Source: Pelargonium nanum (taxonomy: Eukaryota > Streptophyta > Magnoliopsida > Geraniales > Geraniaceae). From it: a stretch of DNA of 49,767 bases. Of the stretch, positions 1 to 12,991 are shown in pieces. Every line of letters begins with the position of its first letter. The stretch's first letter is position 1. Location of the stretch: NCBI GenBank assembly GCA_036897485.1, contig JAYMTF010000148.1, positions 1-49,767 on the forward strand, written 5' to 3'. The notes below the pieces were generated by a model. It made no database searches. It was not told where the DNA came from and saw only the letters and a program-made list of their open reading frames with translations. Position numbers and translations under genes: made by a program.

Positions 1-720
1 TTGTAATTATGCATTCATAATAAAAGTACAAAAAATAGACAAATATGAAGAAAAAAAATCATAACTTTATATTTTGATTTTCAATCTTGATAATTTTTTT
101 AAATATTCTCATGAATATGACACATACAACGTGATTATGTAAATAAAAAGATTCACCCAAAAAATATTATTAATGTTTTTTATAGTTAATTTGACATTAT
201 AAATGGCTTATCAGCACTTTTACCAAACAATTCAAGTGTTTATCAGCACTTTCTTACCAAATAGGTAGCACCTTATTGTTTAAAAGAGCCGGAACACATT
301 AATGCTTATAAGCTCTACCTGCTTATCAGCTATTTTTGAGAAACTAATCCAAACAGCCTCAAATTTCAGTCAATAATTTGAAAAATTACCATAAATATCA
401 ATTATGGTAAATAATTTGAGAAATTACCAAAGACTAAATAGTATTTATATTTAATACAACATAAATTATAAAAAAATAAGCAGAAAAGGAAATTTTCTAT
501 GTGGAGCAGTGCACAATAAGCAAATGGTCAAGCACACATCATATTCCTTTCCCTCCTCTTTTTTAACTTCAATTTTATTTTTCCGACAGCATTTTTGTTG
601 CAGCAACCTGACGTCGCGCTTTTGACTTCCGATCACATTTTGAAATTCACCTCCACGCGCCTCCATCGCGCGTGCCCGGCAACTCCTCCACCGTCCCTTC
701 TTTTCTTGTTCTCCACCGAA
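1..720. other. AT-rich upstream spacer
   Basis: There is no coding signal here. Positions 200-360 look like the end of a decayed transposable element: the phrase TTATCAGCACTTT occurs twice and the block ends in CCAAACAGCCTC, a form common at ends of plant DNA transposons. Around 387-412 there is a small inverted repeat (TACCATAA / TTATGGTA). The right end is the promoter of the CUE-domain gene. Confidence 0.5.
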
Positions 721-862
721 TATAAATAAACCACAAACGACGATCCAAAAGTCCACAACAACAAGGCACTGTAAAACCTAAAGCCAAAGAAACCTCTCTC
801 TCCTCTATATCTATCTATCCCCAAATCCAAAACCCCAAACCTCCGCAAAACCCTAACCCTAA
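721..862 (+). promoter_or_regulatory. TATA box and telo-box leader of the CUE gene
   Basis: A TATA-like TATAAATA lies at 721-728, about 210 bases before the start codon, so transcription probably begins near 750. The leader holds CT-rich tracts and an AACCCTAACCCTAA telo-box at about 849-862. Telo-boxes are common near the start sites of plant housekeeping genes. Placement of the start site is inference. Confidence 0.5.
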
Positions 863-937
863 TTTAGCTCCGATTTCTGGATTCGAAGCGGTGCAGAGAA
901 GGAGAGAAGACGAGAAGAGTGGGAAGAGATTTGAACA

Positions 938-3900
938 ATGTCTGCGGTGGTGTGCGGAAGCAAGAGATCCTTCTTCGAAGACCTGCCGTCGCCTCCCACC
1001 TCCAAGAGGATTCGCTGCTCGTCGTCCTCGCCGGTCCGGTTCTCGCCTCCGTCCCTCGTCGACCAGCTCCGCTCCGTGTTTCCTCATATGGAAACTCAGG
1101 TCTTTTTTTTACCTCTCTTGTAGATGTGTTCTGATTTTAGGGTTTTGTTTGGTTTGGATGGTAATTGAATCGATTTAGCAGTTTTTTCATCTTGAAGTTT
1201 GAATTGAATTTAACTTTCTTGTGTTCGGTGTGGTTTTGATTGGTCTGTTTGTTTGCTTGTAGTTGTTAGCCAAATGGATGTGTAGGCTAAGATGTATCTT
1301 TCTTGTTGATGAACCTTTTGATCTGATAAATGACATGGTTCATCTGTATGCATTGAAACCTCAAGGACAAGCAACCAAAACATTTTGATTGATTAACCTT
1401 ATAGTTTTCCATGTTGGGTTTGAACTTGAACCGTATCTGTATTGCTGGATTCGTATATACTGTTGCCTGTATATGTACCTGAGCTTCATAGCCCAGAGCG
1501 GATATTGCATTGTAATTGTTTGACACATGGTCAGATTACGTGTCCCGTGTACATATGTTAATAATTTCTTGTATCTAATTTTGGTCAAGTTGATGGGTGT
1601 TTTACATAGCATTGGCTTGCCGTTCTGAAACTCAAAGTCGATTTTTTTTGTTTGGTTGCGTTTTTTTGGGTTGGATTTGGTGTTTTGGATGTTAATTGAA
1701 TCGATTTACTGGAAAATTTGGAGTGGAATGTTTCATGCATTTGGTGTGGTTGGATTGGTCTGAACCATATCTGTCATGCCTGATTTGGGTAGAATGTTGC
1801 CTGTTTTTGTACATGTGCTTCATATGTAGTCTGAGCCCATATTGTATTTTTTTGACACATGATAAGATTACACTTATCCTGTGTACGTATGTACATAGCG
1901 TCTTGTATCTAATTTTGGACGTGTTGGTGGGTGTATTCTGTAGTCTTGCCTTGCCTTTGTGAAATCTTTTATATGCTGTGATGACTCTTATATTTTGGTT
2001 TCTTTCACCCATGGTATGACTAATTTTCCTTTGTACATGTGGTCATGGCGTCTTGCATCTATTTTTTACTTGTCACTTGGCATTTTACAGTCTTCCTAGC
2101 CGTTCAATAACCTTTTTTTTTATAGATATTACCACTTGTCTATGCTAGTTTGTTGAATAGTTTATACCTGTATGATTGGATATGATTCTTCCTCTTTTGC
2201 GCAATCATTTCTCCCTCCCTCTCTCTCTCAAATAAAATTGGCCTGATGGACCAACCTTCAACCTAGGGGTAGCTCTCTCCTTCTCCTATAATCCCTCCCC
2301 TCCCAACCCCACTCAATAATGCTCTTTAACTATGGGGTGTCCTCTTGGGGAAAATCAATCAATCATTTCTATCTCTTTAGGTACTTGTAGGATAATGCAT
2401 TTATGAATTGTGAATTGTTTATATTTACTTCCCTAATGGTCTTTAAGTTAATATCACTGACATGCTGACGGCGCCTTTCAGCTTCTTGAGCGAGCACTAG
2501 AAGAGTGTGGCAATGATATCGACTCTGCCATCAAGAGGCTGCATGAACTTTGTTTAGGATCTACAAATGAGTCAGGGTCTGCTGAAGAAGTGGACGGAAA
2601 TGCTGAAAAAGGTATGTTTTGGGTTAATTTTCATTGAGGAAGCTAATCTTTTGCATACATGCAGAGAGAGACCTCTAGGTGGAAGGGAACTATGCATCTG
2701 TATTTGGTTGTTCGGTCTATAACATGTTCTTGTATTAGGTTTAACTTGTTATATGAAAAGTTGAAACTGTGAAGATGTTGATTACATATTATAATAAACT
2801 TCTTTGATAGTCATTGTTGAGCAAATCCGCATGTTCAGAATGATCAATTCATGAATATGTCAAATTACAATCTACACTGATCCCAAATATTTTTCAAAAT
2901 GAACACCTTGGAACTGGCTATAATCTTTTATTAGAAAGGGGCACATCTTATGAAGTATAAATATATTAGTCATTAGGCGCCTCTTGGCCCAAGATGTATT
3001 CTTTGTGGTGATGTGTGTGAATAATGATCGAGTATCTTACACTTGCATGCACAATGGGCAGGTACATCAGTCAATGAGGAAAATGCAGCTGCTGCATCTA
3101 CTGAAATGCCATCAGTTCAGAACAACCTTCCAGCGAATGGTGCTGAGTGGGTGGAGTTGTTTGTGAGGGAGATGATGAGTGCTACTAGTGTGGATAATGC
3201 CAGAGACCGTGCTGCTAGATTACTGGAGGTTTTGGAGAAATCTATTAGTTCAAGCGCTGGGGCTCAGGTTGCACAAAGTTTCCAGAAGGTACATCTTTCC
3301 AACTGTTAAACTCAGTTTGTTTTCAGTATGCTCTTGGAATTGGTCGCAATTTCTAATGTAATCATAATGCTTATAATTTGTGAAAGCATGACTGCATTTT
3401 GATTTGGAAGGTTATTCATTTGCTTTTAAAGCAAAGTTACCTTCTATCCACCATGAACGAACTGGGGGCCTTGTTTAATTATGTTTTTATTTTATTGCCA
3501 GGAAAATATATTGCTGAAGGAACAAATAGAGGTATTGATCCGTGAGAATACAATTCTCAAACGTGCTGTATCCATCCAGCATGAACGCCAGAAAGAGTTT
3601 GAGGATAAGAATCAAGAGTTGCAGCAACTGAAGCAGATGGTGTCTCAATATCAGGAGCAGATAAGAACTCTTGAGGTAAGAATCAAATCTTTGGTTTAAC
3701 CAGGAACAAATCAGATGGTGCCTCCTTGGGACATGGGTTAAATGTTGAATTGTTCTCAATGAAAGCAAAACATACTGACCCACCCATACTAATCCTACCA
3801 AATCCGAGTTTCCTCTTGATCTTTTACTTGGATGTTTATGCAATATGTGATTCATTAATGCAATATCTATAAGAAATTCACTTCTTCCTGCTACGAGTCC

Positions 3901-4436
3901 ATAACATCCCAGAAATGTAGTCTTTAGACGATATCTGTGTGCATATAGAGCTGACAAATTGGGTTTTGGGGTATAGAGCTGACAAATTGGGTTTTGGGGT
4001 GGGTGTTGAGTTGTAAAGACCTTACCCTTCTCCAACCCGCAACAGTTGCGGACTTCATGGGTGGTGCCAGAACCGACCCACATGTCAAAGTTCATGTATT
4101 GAATGTAAGTTGAAGTCGTCTTTTATATAGTCATTCCCAGACTCGAAAATTAATTGGGTCTATTTTATGCAACCCAAACTCATAAAAAAGGCTAGGATCT
4201 CGGGTGCCCGCTTGTTCCGGTCTAAACCGCCTGCTCTATATGCATGTATCATTTAACAACGGTAGGATAAAACTGCTCATTTTGTGCATTTTGTTCTATT
4301 TTGATGCACACATGCTAACATTTGTAGTACTTTCCGATTTTGTGACCAGGTAAACAACTATGCTTTAACAATGCATCTGAGGCAGGCGCAGCAAAGCAAC
4401 TCAATGCCCGGACGCTTCCACCCTGATGTCTTCTAA
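938..4436 (+). CDS. CUE-domain ubiquitin-binding protein
   Basis: Five coding exons: 938-1099, 2482-2611, 3062-3288, 3502-3675 and 4350-4436; all junctions are GT-AG and the sum is 259 residues. Residues about 39-80 form a CUE domain (FP at 48-49, the LL pair at 55-56, then the second and third helices), which in this family binds mono-ubiquitin. Residues 23-26 (KRIR) are a possible nuclear signal. Residues 174-231, exactly exon 4, form a long charged coiled coil, so the protein probably dimerises. The tail ends in GRFHPDVF. From memory it resembles Arabidopsis At5g32440 (annotated as a Cue-type ubiquitin system component), whose exact role is not well known. The ATG at 938 is the first one in frame and follows a leader of plausible length. 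The last intron holds a hAT-like MITE (3946-4238). Confidence 0.88.
3946..4238. mobile_element. hAT-like MITE in CUE-gene intron 4, with captured host fragment
   Basis: The ends are TAGAGCTGACAAATTGGG on the left and, read inward on the other strand, TAGAGCAGGCGGTTTAGACC. The flanks TGTGCATA and TATGCATG match at 6 of 8 positions, which fits a decayed 8-bp target duplication as made by hAT transposases. The left terminus is tandemly duplicated (about 25 bp, 3946-3998). Internal sequence at 4159-4190 is shared with the MITE at 26081. A 60-bp stretch (4081-4140) is a copy of the host gene's own 3' UTR. No coding capacity. Confidence 0.7.
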
Positions 4437-4567
4437 TAAAGAGGTCCATGTCAGCCGACAGCCGCTAATAATATAGCCAGTGAATGCGAGCCAAGTTTAT
4501 CGTTCTTCATGTCAAAGTTTGTGTATTGAATGTAAGTTGAAGTCGTCTTTTATATAGTCATTCCCAG
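4081..4567. repeat. 60-bp direct repeat, intron 4 versus 3' UTR
   Basis: Positions 4081-4140 (inside the intronic MITE) and 4508-4567 (72 bases past the stop codon of the CUE gene) match at 58 of 60 bases by eye. The two differences are adjacent (CA versus TG, repeat positions 13-14). The flanks do not match, so this is a sharply bounded copy. Confidence 0.9.
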
Positions 4568-5680
4568 TATAATGTGATGCTGATTGCTGGGTCATCACAA
4601 TAGTATTGGCTTTTCAAGCAACAGCAAAAACCATCTTCTTTTGAAACTCAGATTTATAAGAAAAATCTTTTCATGTTATTTGAATGGTGTGGTCTTAATA
4701 TATATTTCTGGGCACATTTCTCTGAAATTTAAATTAGTTAAATTTAATGAAATTATATTGATTAGGAACAAAATTGTATTGAGAGACAGTTTTGTCTCAA
4801 CGGCAATAATTTATTTTATGAATTGAATTCATTTGAAACAAAATAATATTAGTCCGAGTAGCATAAAATAGACTGGTCAATCTATGAGTTTGACAAAACT
4901 GTTTAGTGAAAACTGAAATCCGAATTGTTAGCTCTTCTTCTAATTCAAGTGAATGATATTTCTTTGACTGTGATGTGCTATTTTTCACAAAACAGTTTGT
5001 CGGCGTTGTCCAATGGTATATGCAGACCATTTATCCTAATTCACATGAGCATGTGTCACAAACCAATCTTCTCTAAAAGAGAATACACGATAAGTGAGGA
5101 TTAGTGTCTAACAATGAAATTCACCATTTTCTCCTCACGTGAAAGTAAGAGAGTGAATCAAAATTTATCAAAGTAATTGACAAGAGTGAAAATGGGTATA
5201 AATCCTAAGAGGATAGAGCATAATTCAAATGTAAATAGAAAAGTTAAAATGCGTCGAATCTTGTTATGGATTGATCATGAGCCGATAGTCAGTTCATATG
5301 TTCATTAGTTGAATTTGGCCGAACATGACCAAACCATGCTAATTTAATTGTGGTCGCGACTGGGATTTTACCCCGTGCACCACCCCTAGTGCTGGTAGCT
5401 TATTGATATTGCGCGTTTTAATTTGATTTCTGGTTCAAATTTGATCTCGTATATCTTCTGGTAACCAACATTCTATTCTAAATCATTTCCGATAATAAAA
5501 ATAAAAAAATATAAAAAGTAAAGCATATTTTTCCACTTTTGCCTTTTTATACATATAAAAAGTAAAAAAGAAAAGAAAAAGAGAATTGAGAAAAAGTTTG
5601 GGGTAGTAGAGGAATTTAAAACGTGTAATATAAAAATCCACACATTTTTTCCCCAATCCATTTAAATAAATAATTAAATA
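4568..5680. other. Spacer between CUE and DnaJ genes
   Basis: AT-rich sequence without supported genes. It includes the rest of the CUE-gene 3' region and, from about 5480, A/T-rich tracts leading to the DnaJ promoter. Short open frames on both strands lack splice context and look random. Confidence 0.5.
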
Positions 5681-5682
5681 AA

Positions 5683-5694
5683 TATATAAACTGT
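5683..5694 (+). promoter_or_regulatory. TATA box of the DnaJ gene
   Basis: A TATATAAA-type element lies about 155 bases before the start codon at 5844. A CT-rich leader (TTCTTCTTCTCTTCTC) follows at once. Assignment is by position and sequence only. Confidence 0.45.
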
Positions 5695-5843
5695 TTCTTC
5701 TTCTCTTCTCATCCTCCTAATACGCCTCAAGAACCAGACATTTCACACAACACACACAGGTCTCATAAAATGTCCACAATCGACGACTCTCTCTCAGACA
5801 TTTCGTCGAACACTTAGAGGGCACAAACCCAACCACACTCCCA

Positions 5844-8800
5844 ATGGCCGCCACATCTCTCTCGCTCCTCTCTCCCTCTCTCGGCTTCACCCCCGACCGC
5901 TCCCACTCTCTCCTCCCCTCCTCCTCCGCCTCTATCCTCTTCTCAGGAAAGAGCTTTTCCTCGATTTCTTCTTCTTCTTCTCCGTTTTTTTACTCGCACA
6001 CCAATGCCAGAGCCTGCCGGAGGCGTTTCAGGACGGTTGTGGCTGCTTCCGGCGACTATTATGCGACTCTCGGAGTGCCCAAATCGGCTAGCGTCCAGGA
6101 AATTAAGGCGGCGTATCGGAAGCTGGCGCGGCAGGTAGTGGAGTTTGATTTTGGGGTGTGTTTGGTTGGGGAGCGAATGAGGGAAAGATTGGAAGTTTTT
6201 AAGTGGGTGTTTCTTTTTTGTTGCATGGCTTTGTTCTAATTTGCATTGGGATTGTGAATTGATGGATTCTGGTTGCTAATAAGTTTGGGTTCTGATTATT
6301 TGAGCTGGGGAATTGGTTTAAATTCTTATAAATTGTTGCTGATCACTGTGTTTTGGATGGAAGAAGGGCTTTAATGCAATGATGGGTGGGTTAAAGTTTT
6401 TGGGTTTTTGCTAATTTGGCTCACATTCATTTTTTTCTGGGTTTGGCATTGCCTGTCTTTATGGTATTATGAAATGCTTAGGTTAGCTATGCTTGCTTGT
6501 CAATTTGTCTTATTTTGAGTTTATTGGGTATGTTATGATAAGATATGGTCTTAGAACTATCTTGCTAAACATGATAAGTTCTAAAATAAGCTGAACTGCT
6601 GAAGTTGAATATTTTGAAAGGATGCTCCTTTTTTTTCAGTCTAAATCATGGGTTTCCCAAGCGAGTGCGAGTACACCTTTAGGCCGTTTTAACACACCTA
6701 CACTAATCCCCATTCGAGGGTAAGGCACATATAAAGCTCATCTCCCTTCCCAGGGATGTGTTGAGCTGGAATTGAACGCAAGCGCTCTTCCCATTCACGC
6801 AGCCTGTGTAGCCAACTGTGCCACTACCCTTCTACCCTTGGGTAAAGGATGCTCCTTTATTTGTAAAAAAGAAGTCAGTTAACACTACCTTTACTATTAA
6901 TTCAAATGTGAACCGAGTTAGTTTTGGTTGATTATTACTAAATGGGTATAGTCTTTGTTGGCACTTAGCATGCTCTTCGAAAAGTGATGTATTGTCCTTA
7001 TTGCTTGTAATGAGTGATGATGTGGACAATCTTGTACCTTTTGGTTTATCGAACGCAGCATGATTCTTATTTCTCTTCAGATTTGAATGTGTATTATCAT
7101 CTCAGTTATTATACTACAGGTCTTGTTTGCTTTCTTGTTTTTCTAATTCACACATTTTTTGTCTTCTTTCAAGTTCCACCCTGATGTGAACAAGGAACCT
7201 GGAGCAACTGACAAGTTTAAGGAGATCAGCGCTGCATATGAGGTATTTATAAGAACTAACAACTGACAGATTCTGTTACTTTTGCAAACTTCCATTATGC
7301 TACATTTACGCTGGCAACTTGAAGGGAGGTGATGAAGTTTTTTCTTTTAGTCAAGTGGGGGAGGTTTGATCCAGTATTTGATATCAATTGGATGATTTTT
7401 CTTCATCAGATAAAATTCCGTGGACTGTTTTCTACTGTCTTAGTGTACATATCTTTAGAATATGCTTGGATTGATTGATTTATTTATTTTTGGTGTATTT
7501 GATAGAAGTATTAATGAAGCCACATCTCTAAACATTAGCTAGATAATGTATATACTTAGACTTAGTGGTTATGTTTAAGATGCAAAATAGCATTCTTGTA
7601 TTCTTGATTACAACCTTAGGTAGCCACGTTGGCATGTTCACAAGTTGTACTCTCTCCCTCTCTCCCCGTAGTGCATTTAAGAACTTGCACCTCAAGTACT
7701 TATCTCATTTACTATTTCATATTTATTATGTTGTCTTTTAAATTCTGAAGTACTAACTGTCAGGTGCTATCAGACGATAAAAAGAGAGCTATGTACGATC
7801 AATATGGCGAAGCTGGACTTAAGGGTTCAATGGGATCGACTGCTTATGGGGTACTGTATGTAGTTGTGCATTATTGTTCCGAAATTAGAAGCATGAATAC
7901 TTGCTATCACATTGAATCTTTGGCTAGCTATCTCCTAGTGCCCAGTGGCTTCATTGAGTAACATGAAACACCTTCTATTGACTCTTTTATTTTTTGGCCT
8001 TCAATTGGTCATTTACCCAACTGAGTTTTGTGTTAACAAGCATCTCTACTATCTACCGATTTTCTTTTATACTGAAATTTTGCTGTGGTGAGTCTGGCCT
8101 CTGAGGACAACCATAGGATTGCCATGCTAGCTCACTAGTACAGTAGTACTTACATATCGATCTCATTTATTGTAGTTCTTTCAGATATGCGAATTGGTAC
8201 AGCATTGTAACCTGTGATTTCCTTCTTGCTCAGATAGTGACAATCATTTTTCTGTTGTACTAATGAGAATTGTACTAATTGCAATTACATTATTATCATC
8301 TAGGACTGCTTTTAGGTATATGTTGAAGACTTGAATTGTGTGCCTTAGTAACCTTTTATCCTCCTTTTTGTTGAATTTGTTAGATAAGTTTATGACCTTG
8401 TGGTTTCTCTAGCTGCAAAAACTGACTAGAAGTATCAGACTACAGAAGGATTTTTTTATTATTCCAGTGGACAGAACTTTATTTTTGTGCACTTGTTTCA
8501 CAACCTGCTACTGTGCCTGATGGCATATGGCATCTGCATGACATTGAAGCTAATTTGTCTTTTTCACAGGCTAATCCTTTTGATCTATTTGAGACTTTCT
8601 TTGGGTCAAGCATGGGTGGCTTTTCTGGAATGGACACAACTGGATATGGAACACGCCGTCGTAGTACTGTTGTAAAGGGCGAAGATATACGGTCAGTCTA
8701 AAAGTTTTCCCCTTGGCTATGAGTACTTCTATACAAAGTGCAATGAAGTTGCTAATATGAAATTACATGTATTAGCTAATAAATTGCATTCCGTGATAAC

Positions 8801-11800
8801 TTTATTATTATTTTAATTTATTTTCAATTTGTATTTGTTGAATCAGTGATGAAATTTGTTGCTCTGCCTTAGAGCTTGTTTTATCTAGTACTTTTGGGTT
8901 CATGACAGAACAATTCAGTATTATAACTTTTGTGTTATAGTCCACAATGTATACATTCCTCTGTTCATTCATGGCTATAAGTCATAATTTGATTTCATTT
9001 GTGGCCATATAATATCTTTCATTCAAGAATTAGTTACATATTGGTAGTGAAACTATTGCATGTGCATGGAAGATTTAGAGTTGGCTCATAATTTCACTTT
9101 CGTTGCAGTTATGACATTATTCTAGAATTTTCGGAGGCTATATTTGGGACCGAGAAAGAATTTGAACTTTCCCATCTGGAAACATGTGAGGCTTGCTCTG
9201 GTACAGGAGCAAAGATAGGCTCCAAGAAGAGGATATGCTCAACTTGTGGTGGCAGGGGTCAGGTTATGAGAACTGAACAGACACCTTTTGGCATGTTTTC
9301 TCAGGTGATGGAGCAATGTTTCTTTTTCTCTCTCAGATTGTTGATTGCTCGGCACTCTTCTGTGGTGTCAAAAGTTTAGATAAATGTTCAATTCTCAATG
9401 GCACATTGCTTGTGTTGATAAATCTTTTATGGGTTGATTGACGGAGATTAGATATTTGAAAATGCCGTATTATTGAAGCTTCTTATAGGCTATGTTTTAC
9501 ATTAGCTTTATCATTAATTGATTTGTTCCTTATATAGTTTTTCATTCAATAAATTTTAGGTTTCTGTATGCCCAGCTTGTGGTGGAGATGGTGAAGTCAT
9601 TTCTGACTACTGTCGGAAATGTTCTGGTGAAGGACGTCTACGTGTTAAGAAAAGTATTAAAGTTAAAGTTCCTCCCGGGGTTAGCACGGGCAGTATTCTC
9701 CGAGTTCTTGGAGAGGGTGATGCTGGACCTAGAGGGTAAGGATTGCGTTTTCCATTTCCTCTTATCATTTATCTTTGCCTTAATTTTCTTGGACATATCT
9801 TTAAAAAGGATTATAAAGTTGAATCTTTTGCAATTTGTTTTAGATTCTTGCCGTTTGGTCTGTGTATAATAAATGTATGCATGATTTGTGTACATGAAGA
9901 TGTCTTGCTTTTCTTGTTCATACTGAGAATACGGGAACCCTAAATATCTACCATATGATGCAACTTTTATTGAAGACGACTGACGAAACACAAGAACAAT
10001 AGAGAAACCTTAGTTCTCCTCTGAAAATCTAAATTTAACATAAGCTGAAAAAACATAAGAAGTGGCGCATCAACTATTTATTGCTGTCTGTCCAAACCGT
10101 AACTGAAAATATCCCGAATTAAAAATATCTGAAAATTCCCAAAGAACATAAAAATGACCAAAACACCTCTCAAATGAGAAAACATGACCTAGGCACATGG
10201 TCAATCCGTGTGGTCTTGTTCCTTGGCCCGTTTTGCTTGGACCGTGCGAATTTCAGTCCTATCAGTTGGCATCACTGTCGAAGCCCATTGTTTTGCCCCC
10301 TCCTACATCATGGTATACCGATAAACTGCTTTACCAGGGTTCTCTGGACAGACTGGTTTTCAGAATTCTAGCATTTTTAGATGACATTGTTTTTACACGG
10401 CTAATCATATTCTTAGGTTAATAGGGATTCTTCCTAAAACATGTCTGATAAAAAGGTGACAGTTCTGAGGTCATGTCTCTGTTCAATAATGGATTTACGT
10501 GCTTTTACAGGGGTCCACCAGGAGATCTTTACGTGTATCTTGATGTTGAAGAAATATCAGGGATCCAAAGGGATGGCATAAATCTGAACTCAACAATATC
10601 TATCAGTTATTTAGATGCTATTATGGGGGCAGTTGTTAAGGTATTGTTTATAGATTTTGTTTAAGTATTGCAAAATTACAATACCCAGTTTCACTACCTC
10701 CATTTCTGAACAAGTGTCGTTTTAGAGTTGTTCACACGAATTAAGAAATTATGTGAACTAATCTCATTTAGTTGTTTGTGTATTCTTATTTAAACTCTCA
10801 CTCCTGCATATTCCTCTCTTTTACTCCCTGGGAAAATGAATTAGTAGGATTCATTTACTAACTTGGGAAAGTAAAACGGTTATAATTGGACAGGATGGTG
10901 CGTTTTTACATTGAAATTGTAAAATGACACTTATTTTGAAACAATTCATTTCTAAAACAACAATTATTCTGAAATGGAGGTAGTATTATTTTATAATACT
11001 TTGAACTGTTTCATTTTTTATTACATTTTAACTTTCATCTACTCTGCAATCGAACACTTAACCTATTTCAGAGTGCCGTGGGTATCTCTTCGGCAGGAGA
11101 AGTAGGTGCCGTTTGGCACAATACTAGTAAAGTTGTAACATGTAATCAACACCTTTGAATGATCCAACTGAACCATTTTAGTTTTTCTTGCTATGTTTTG
11201 ATTCTTTTGAACATGTCGGGCACATAACACTCAGCATTCGCACTATTTGGACACTTCTAAAAGAATTCACTCTTTTTAGGGTGAAAAAATGTGTTGGATT
11301 CTAATCTTTTCAATTTATTGGTGGTATCTTTAAAAGACAGCCAATTAAATGATTTCTGGCATTATTACAGGTGAAGACAGTAGAAGGGACAGCTGATCTG
11401 CAGATTCCTCCGGGTACACAACCAGGAGACGTGCTTGTCCTGGCAAAGAAAGGTGCTCCGAAGTTGAACAAGCCATCAATACGCGGTGACCATTTGTTCA
11501 CAATTAAAGTTACCATTCCAAATCGTTTAAGGTAATCAAATTGCAAATTTCTTCTAGTATCATTTTAATTCTATTAAGAGCAATTTTGTCCAAATATTTT
11601 TGTCTAGACATCTTGAAGTGCTGCTTCTTTTTGTTTTGTTTCTCTTGTTGTCATGTGGTCATACTTTTTTGTTTTAATACAGCGCCAAGGAGCGTGAATT
11701 GCTGGAAGAACTTGCTTCCTTGAATAACACCACCAGCAGCAGATCACGAAGCCGCATTAAAGCTCAACCACCCCCCCGTAAGCAATCATTATATATTTGT

Positions 11801-12991
11801 GGTGAATATAGTTTCTGTTCCTGGCTGAATGTGTCTCTTACCGTGCAAGAATGACTGGAAATACACTTTGCTTTAAACCGATGGTTGAAGTGAAAAGTGA
11901 AGTAGTTTTCATTGTTATGAGTCTAGTAGCAATTTTCTTTTATAAATGATTTGTGTATATATTAAACGGTTGTAGAGCCATAATATGATGTTTTTAACAT
12001 TGCAGCTAAAACTATAAAGAGAGAGGAAAGTGTAGAAACTGCGACAGATAAAACTACAGAAAACACCGAAGAATCAGGAGACCAAAATGATGTATGGAAG
12101 CAGTTAAAAGATTTCGCTGGGTAAAGTCTATTCTCTTTTACGTTTGGCCCATCGATTATGTGCATGTGTTACTCCAATTTCCTAAGTTTGTTCTCATTTT
12201 CAGATTGTGCAGCTATATGTTTACGACCGACTTTTTGTTTCCTCAATTTGTTAATAAGCTTTCCAAGTATGATTGCATATACAAAATTCATGATCATACG
12301 AGGCATGCATAAGTTACGCCAATTGGAGAAATAAGTTATGCTTATATGCTTAAACTAGTTAATGTACCAAACATTTGCAGAAAAGAATAACTTACATGCA
12401 GAAAAGCTGCAAAATGGGCATGCCTAGGGCTGACAATTTTTGGATTATGACCCGTGACTAGACATGAATATAAATGGGTGGCATGTGACCTATTTAGTGA
12501 CCCTTGTAAGGACAAATTGGTAATTTTATAAACATGTCAGGTCAATAATGTCCCATATAAAATGTGGAGTCGTGTCAGGTTCCATCCAAACCCATTTATT
12601 TAAACATGCGGGTCGGATCGTGTATTGAACCAAACTACTTAGACGTGTTGAGCATGTCTTGTCAACCCGTTCATAAATGGGTTGTGTTTGTGTCCAAGTT
12701 GACTCAAACATGACCCATGAACACGAATTGACACTCCTAAATTTCTTTACTAGTTTTAGCTATAAAATTTCCACTGCTATGGATTTCATGAATAATTCGT
12801 GGTATACTGGTATTGCATAATAATGCTGCGATTTCGACGTTTTAGTCTATTATGTCCCATTTCATTCATTATGATTTTTTTGTTAGAAATTTTCGCCATT
12901 CATTGCGTGCATTTTCCTAAAACTCACGTTGAATTAAACTTGCAGTTCTGTTGCGAATGGAGCTCTAAAATGGCTGAGAGACAACCTCTAG
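5844..12991 (+). CDS. Chloroplast DnaJ type-A (Hsp40) chaperone
   Basis: Eleven coding exons: 5844-6134, 7174-7242, 7764-7850, 8570-8691, 9109-9304, 9560-9735, 10511-10640, 11371-11531, 11683-11777, 12006-12120 and 12946-12991; all GT-AG, 495 residues. Residues 1-69 are Ser/Arg-rich with few acids, like a chloroplast transit peptide. The J domain covers about 70-135, with the HPD triad at 99-101 that stimulates Hsp70 ATPase. A Gly/Phe stretch follows. Four CxxCxGxG zinc motifs start at 216, 233, 259 and 273, which makes this type A. Two substrate-binding beta domains follow, then a conserved amphipathic tail ending WLRDNL. It probably partners stromal Hsp70. From memory it is closest to Arabidopsis At3g17830 (DJA4-like) rather than DJA5/DJA6; the paralogue choice is uncertain. 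Introns hold a SINE and a Stowaway-like MITE. Confidence 0.93.
6632..6843 (-). mobile_element. tRNA-derived SINE in DnaJ intron 1
   Basis: On the minus strand the element starts near 6843 and carries a Pol III A box TGGCACAGTTGG and a B box GTTCAATTC, both full matches to consensus. It ends in an A-tail, seen as a T-run at 6629-6636. It is flanked by a perfect 15-bp duplication, AAAGGATGCTCCTTT, at 6617-6631 and 6844-6858. That is decisive for target-primed retroposition. Length is about 212 bp. Related partial copies lie at 14672 and 16640. Confidence 0.88.
10694..10983. mobile_element. Stowaway-like (Tc1/mariner) MITE in DnaJ intron 7
   Basis: The termini form a long inverted repeat starting CTACCTCCATTTC. 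About 28 of 33 bases match between the left end and the reverse complement of the right end. The right flank is TA and the left flank CA, so the TA target duplication has decayed on one side. The element is about 290 bp with no coding capacity. The CTCCCTCC-type terminus is typical of plant Stowaway elements. Confidence 0.8.
12425..12739. mobile_element. hAT-like MITE in DnaJ intron 10
   Basis: The left end TAGGGCTGACAATTTTTGG and the reverse-complemented right end TAGGAGTGTCAATTCGTGT match the family seen elsewhere in the window. I see no convincing 8-bp target duplication, so the exact ends are uncertain. Confidence 0.55.

Noticed and set aside
3487-4095. A 202-codon minus-strand open frame
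   Set aside because: It lies opposite CUE-gene exon 4 and the intronic MITE. It has no domain or splice support, and the plus strand codes for a conserved coiled coil.
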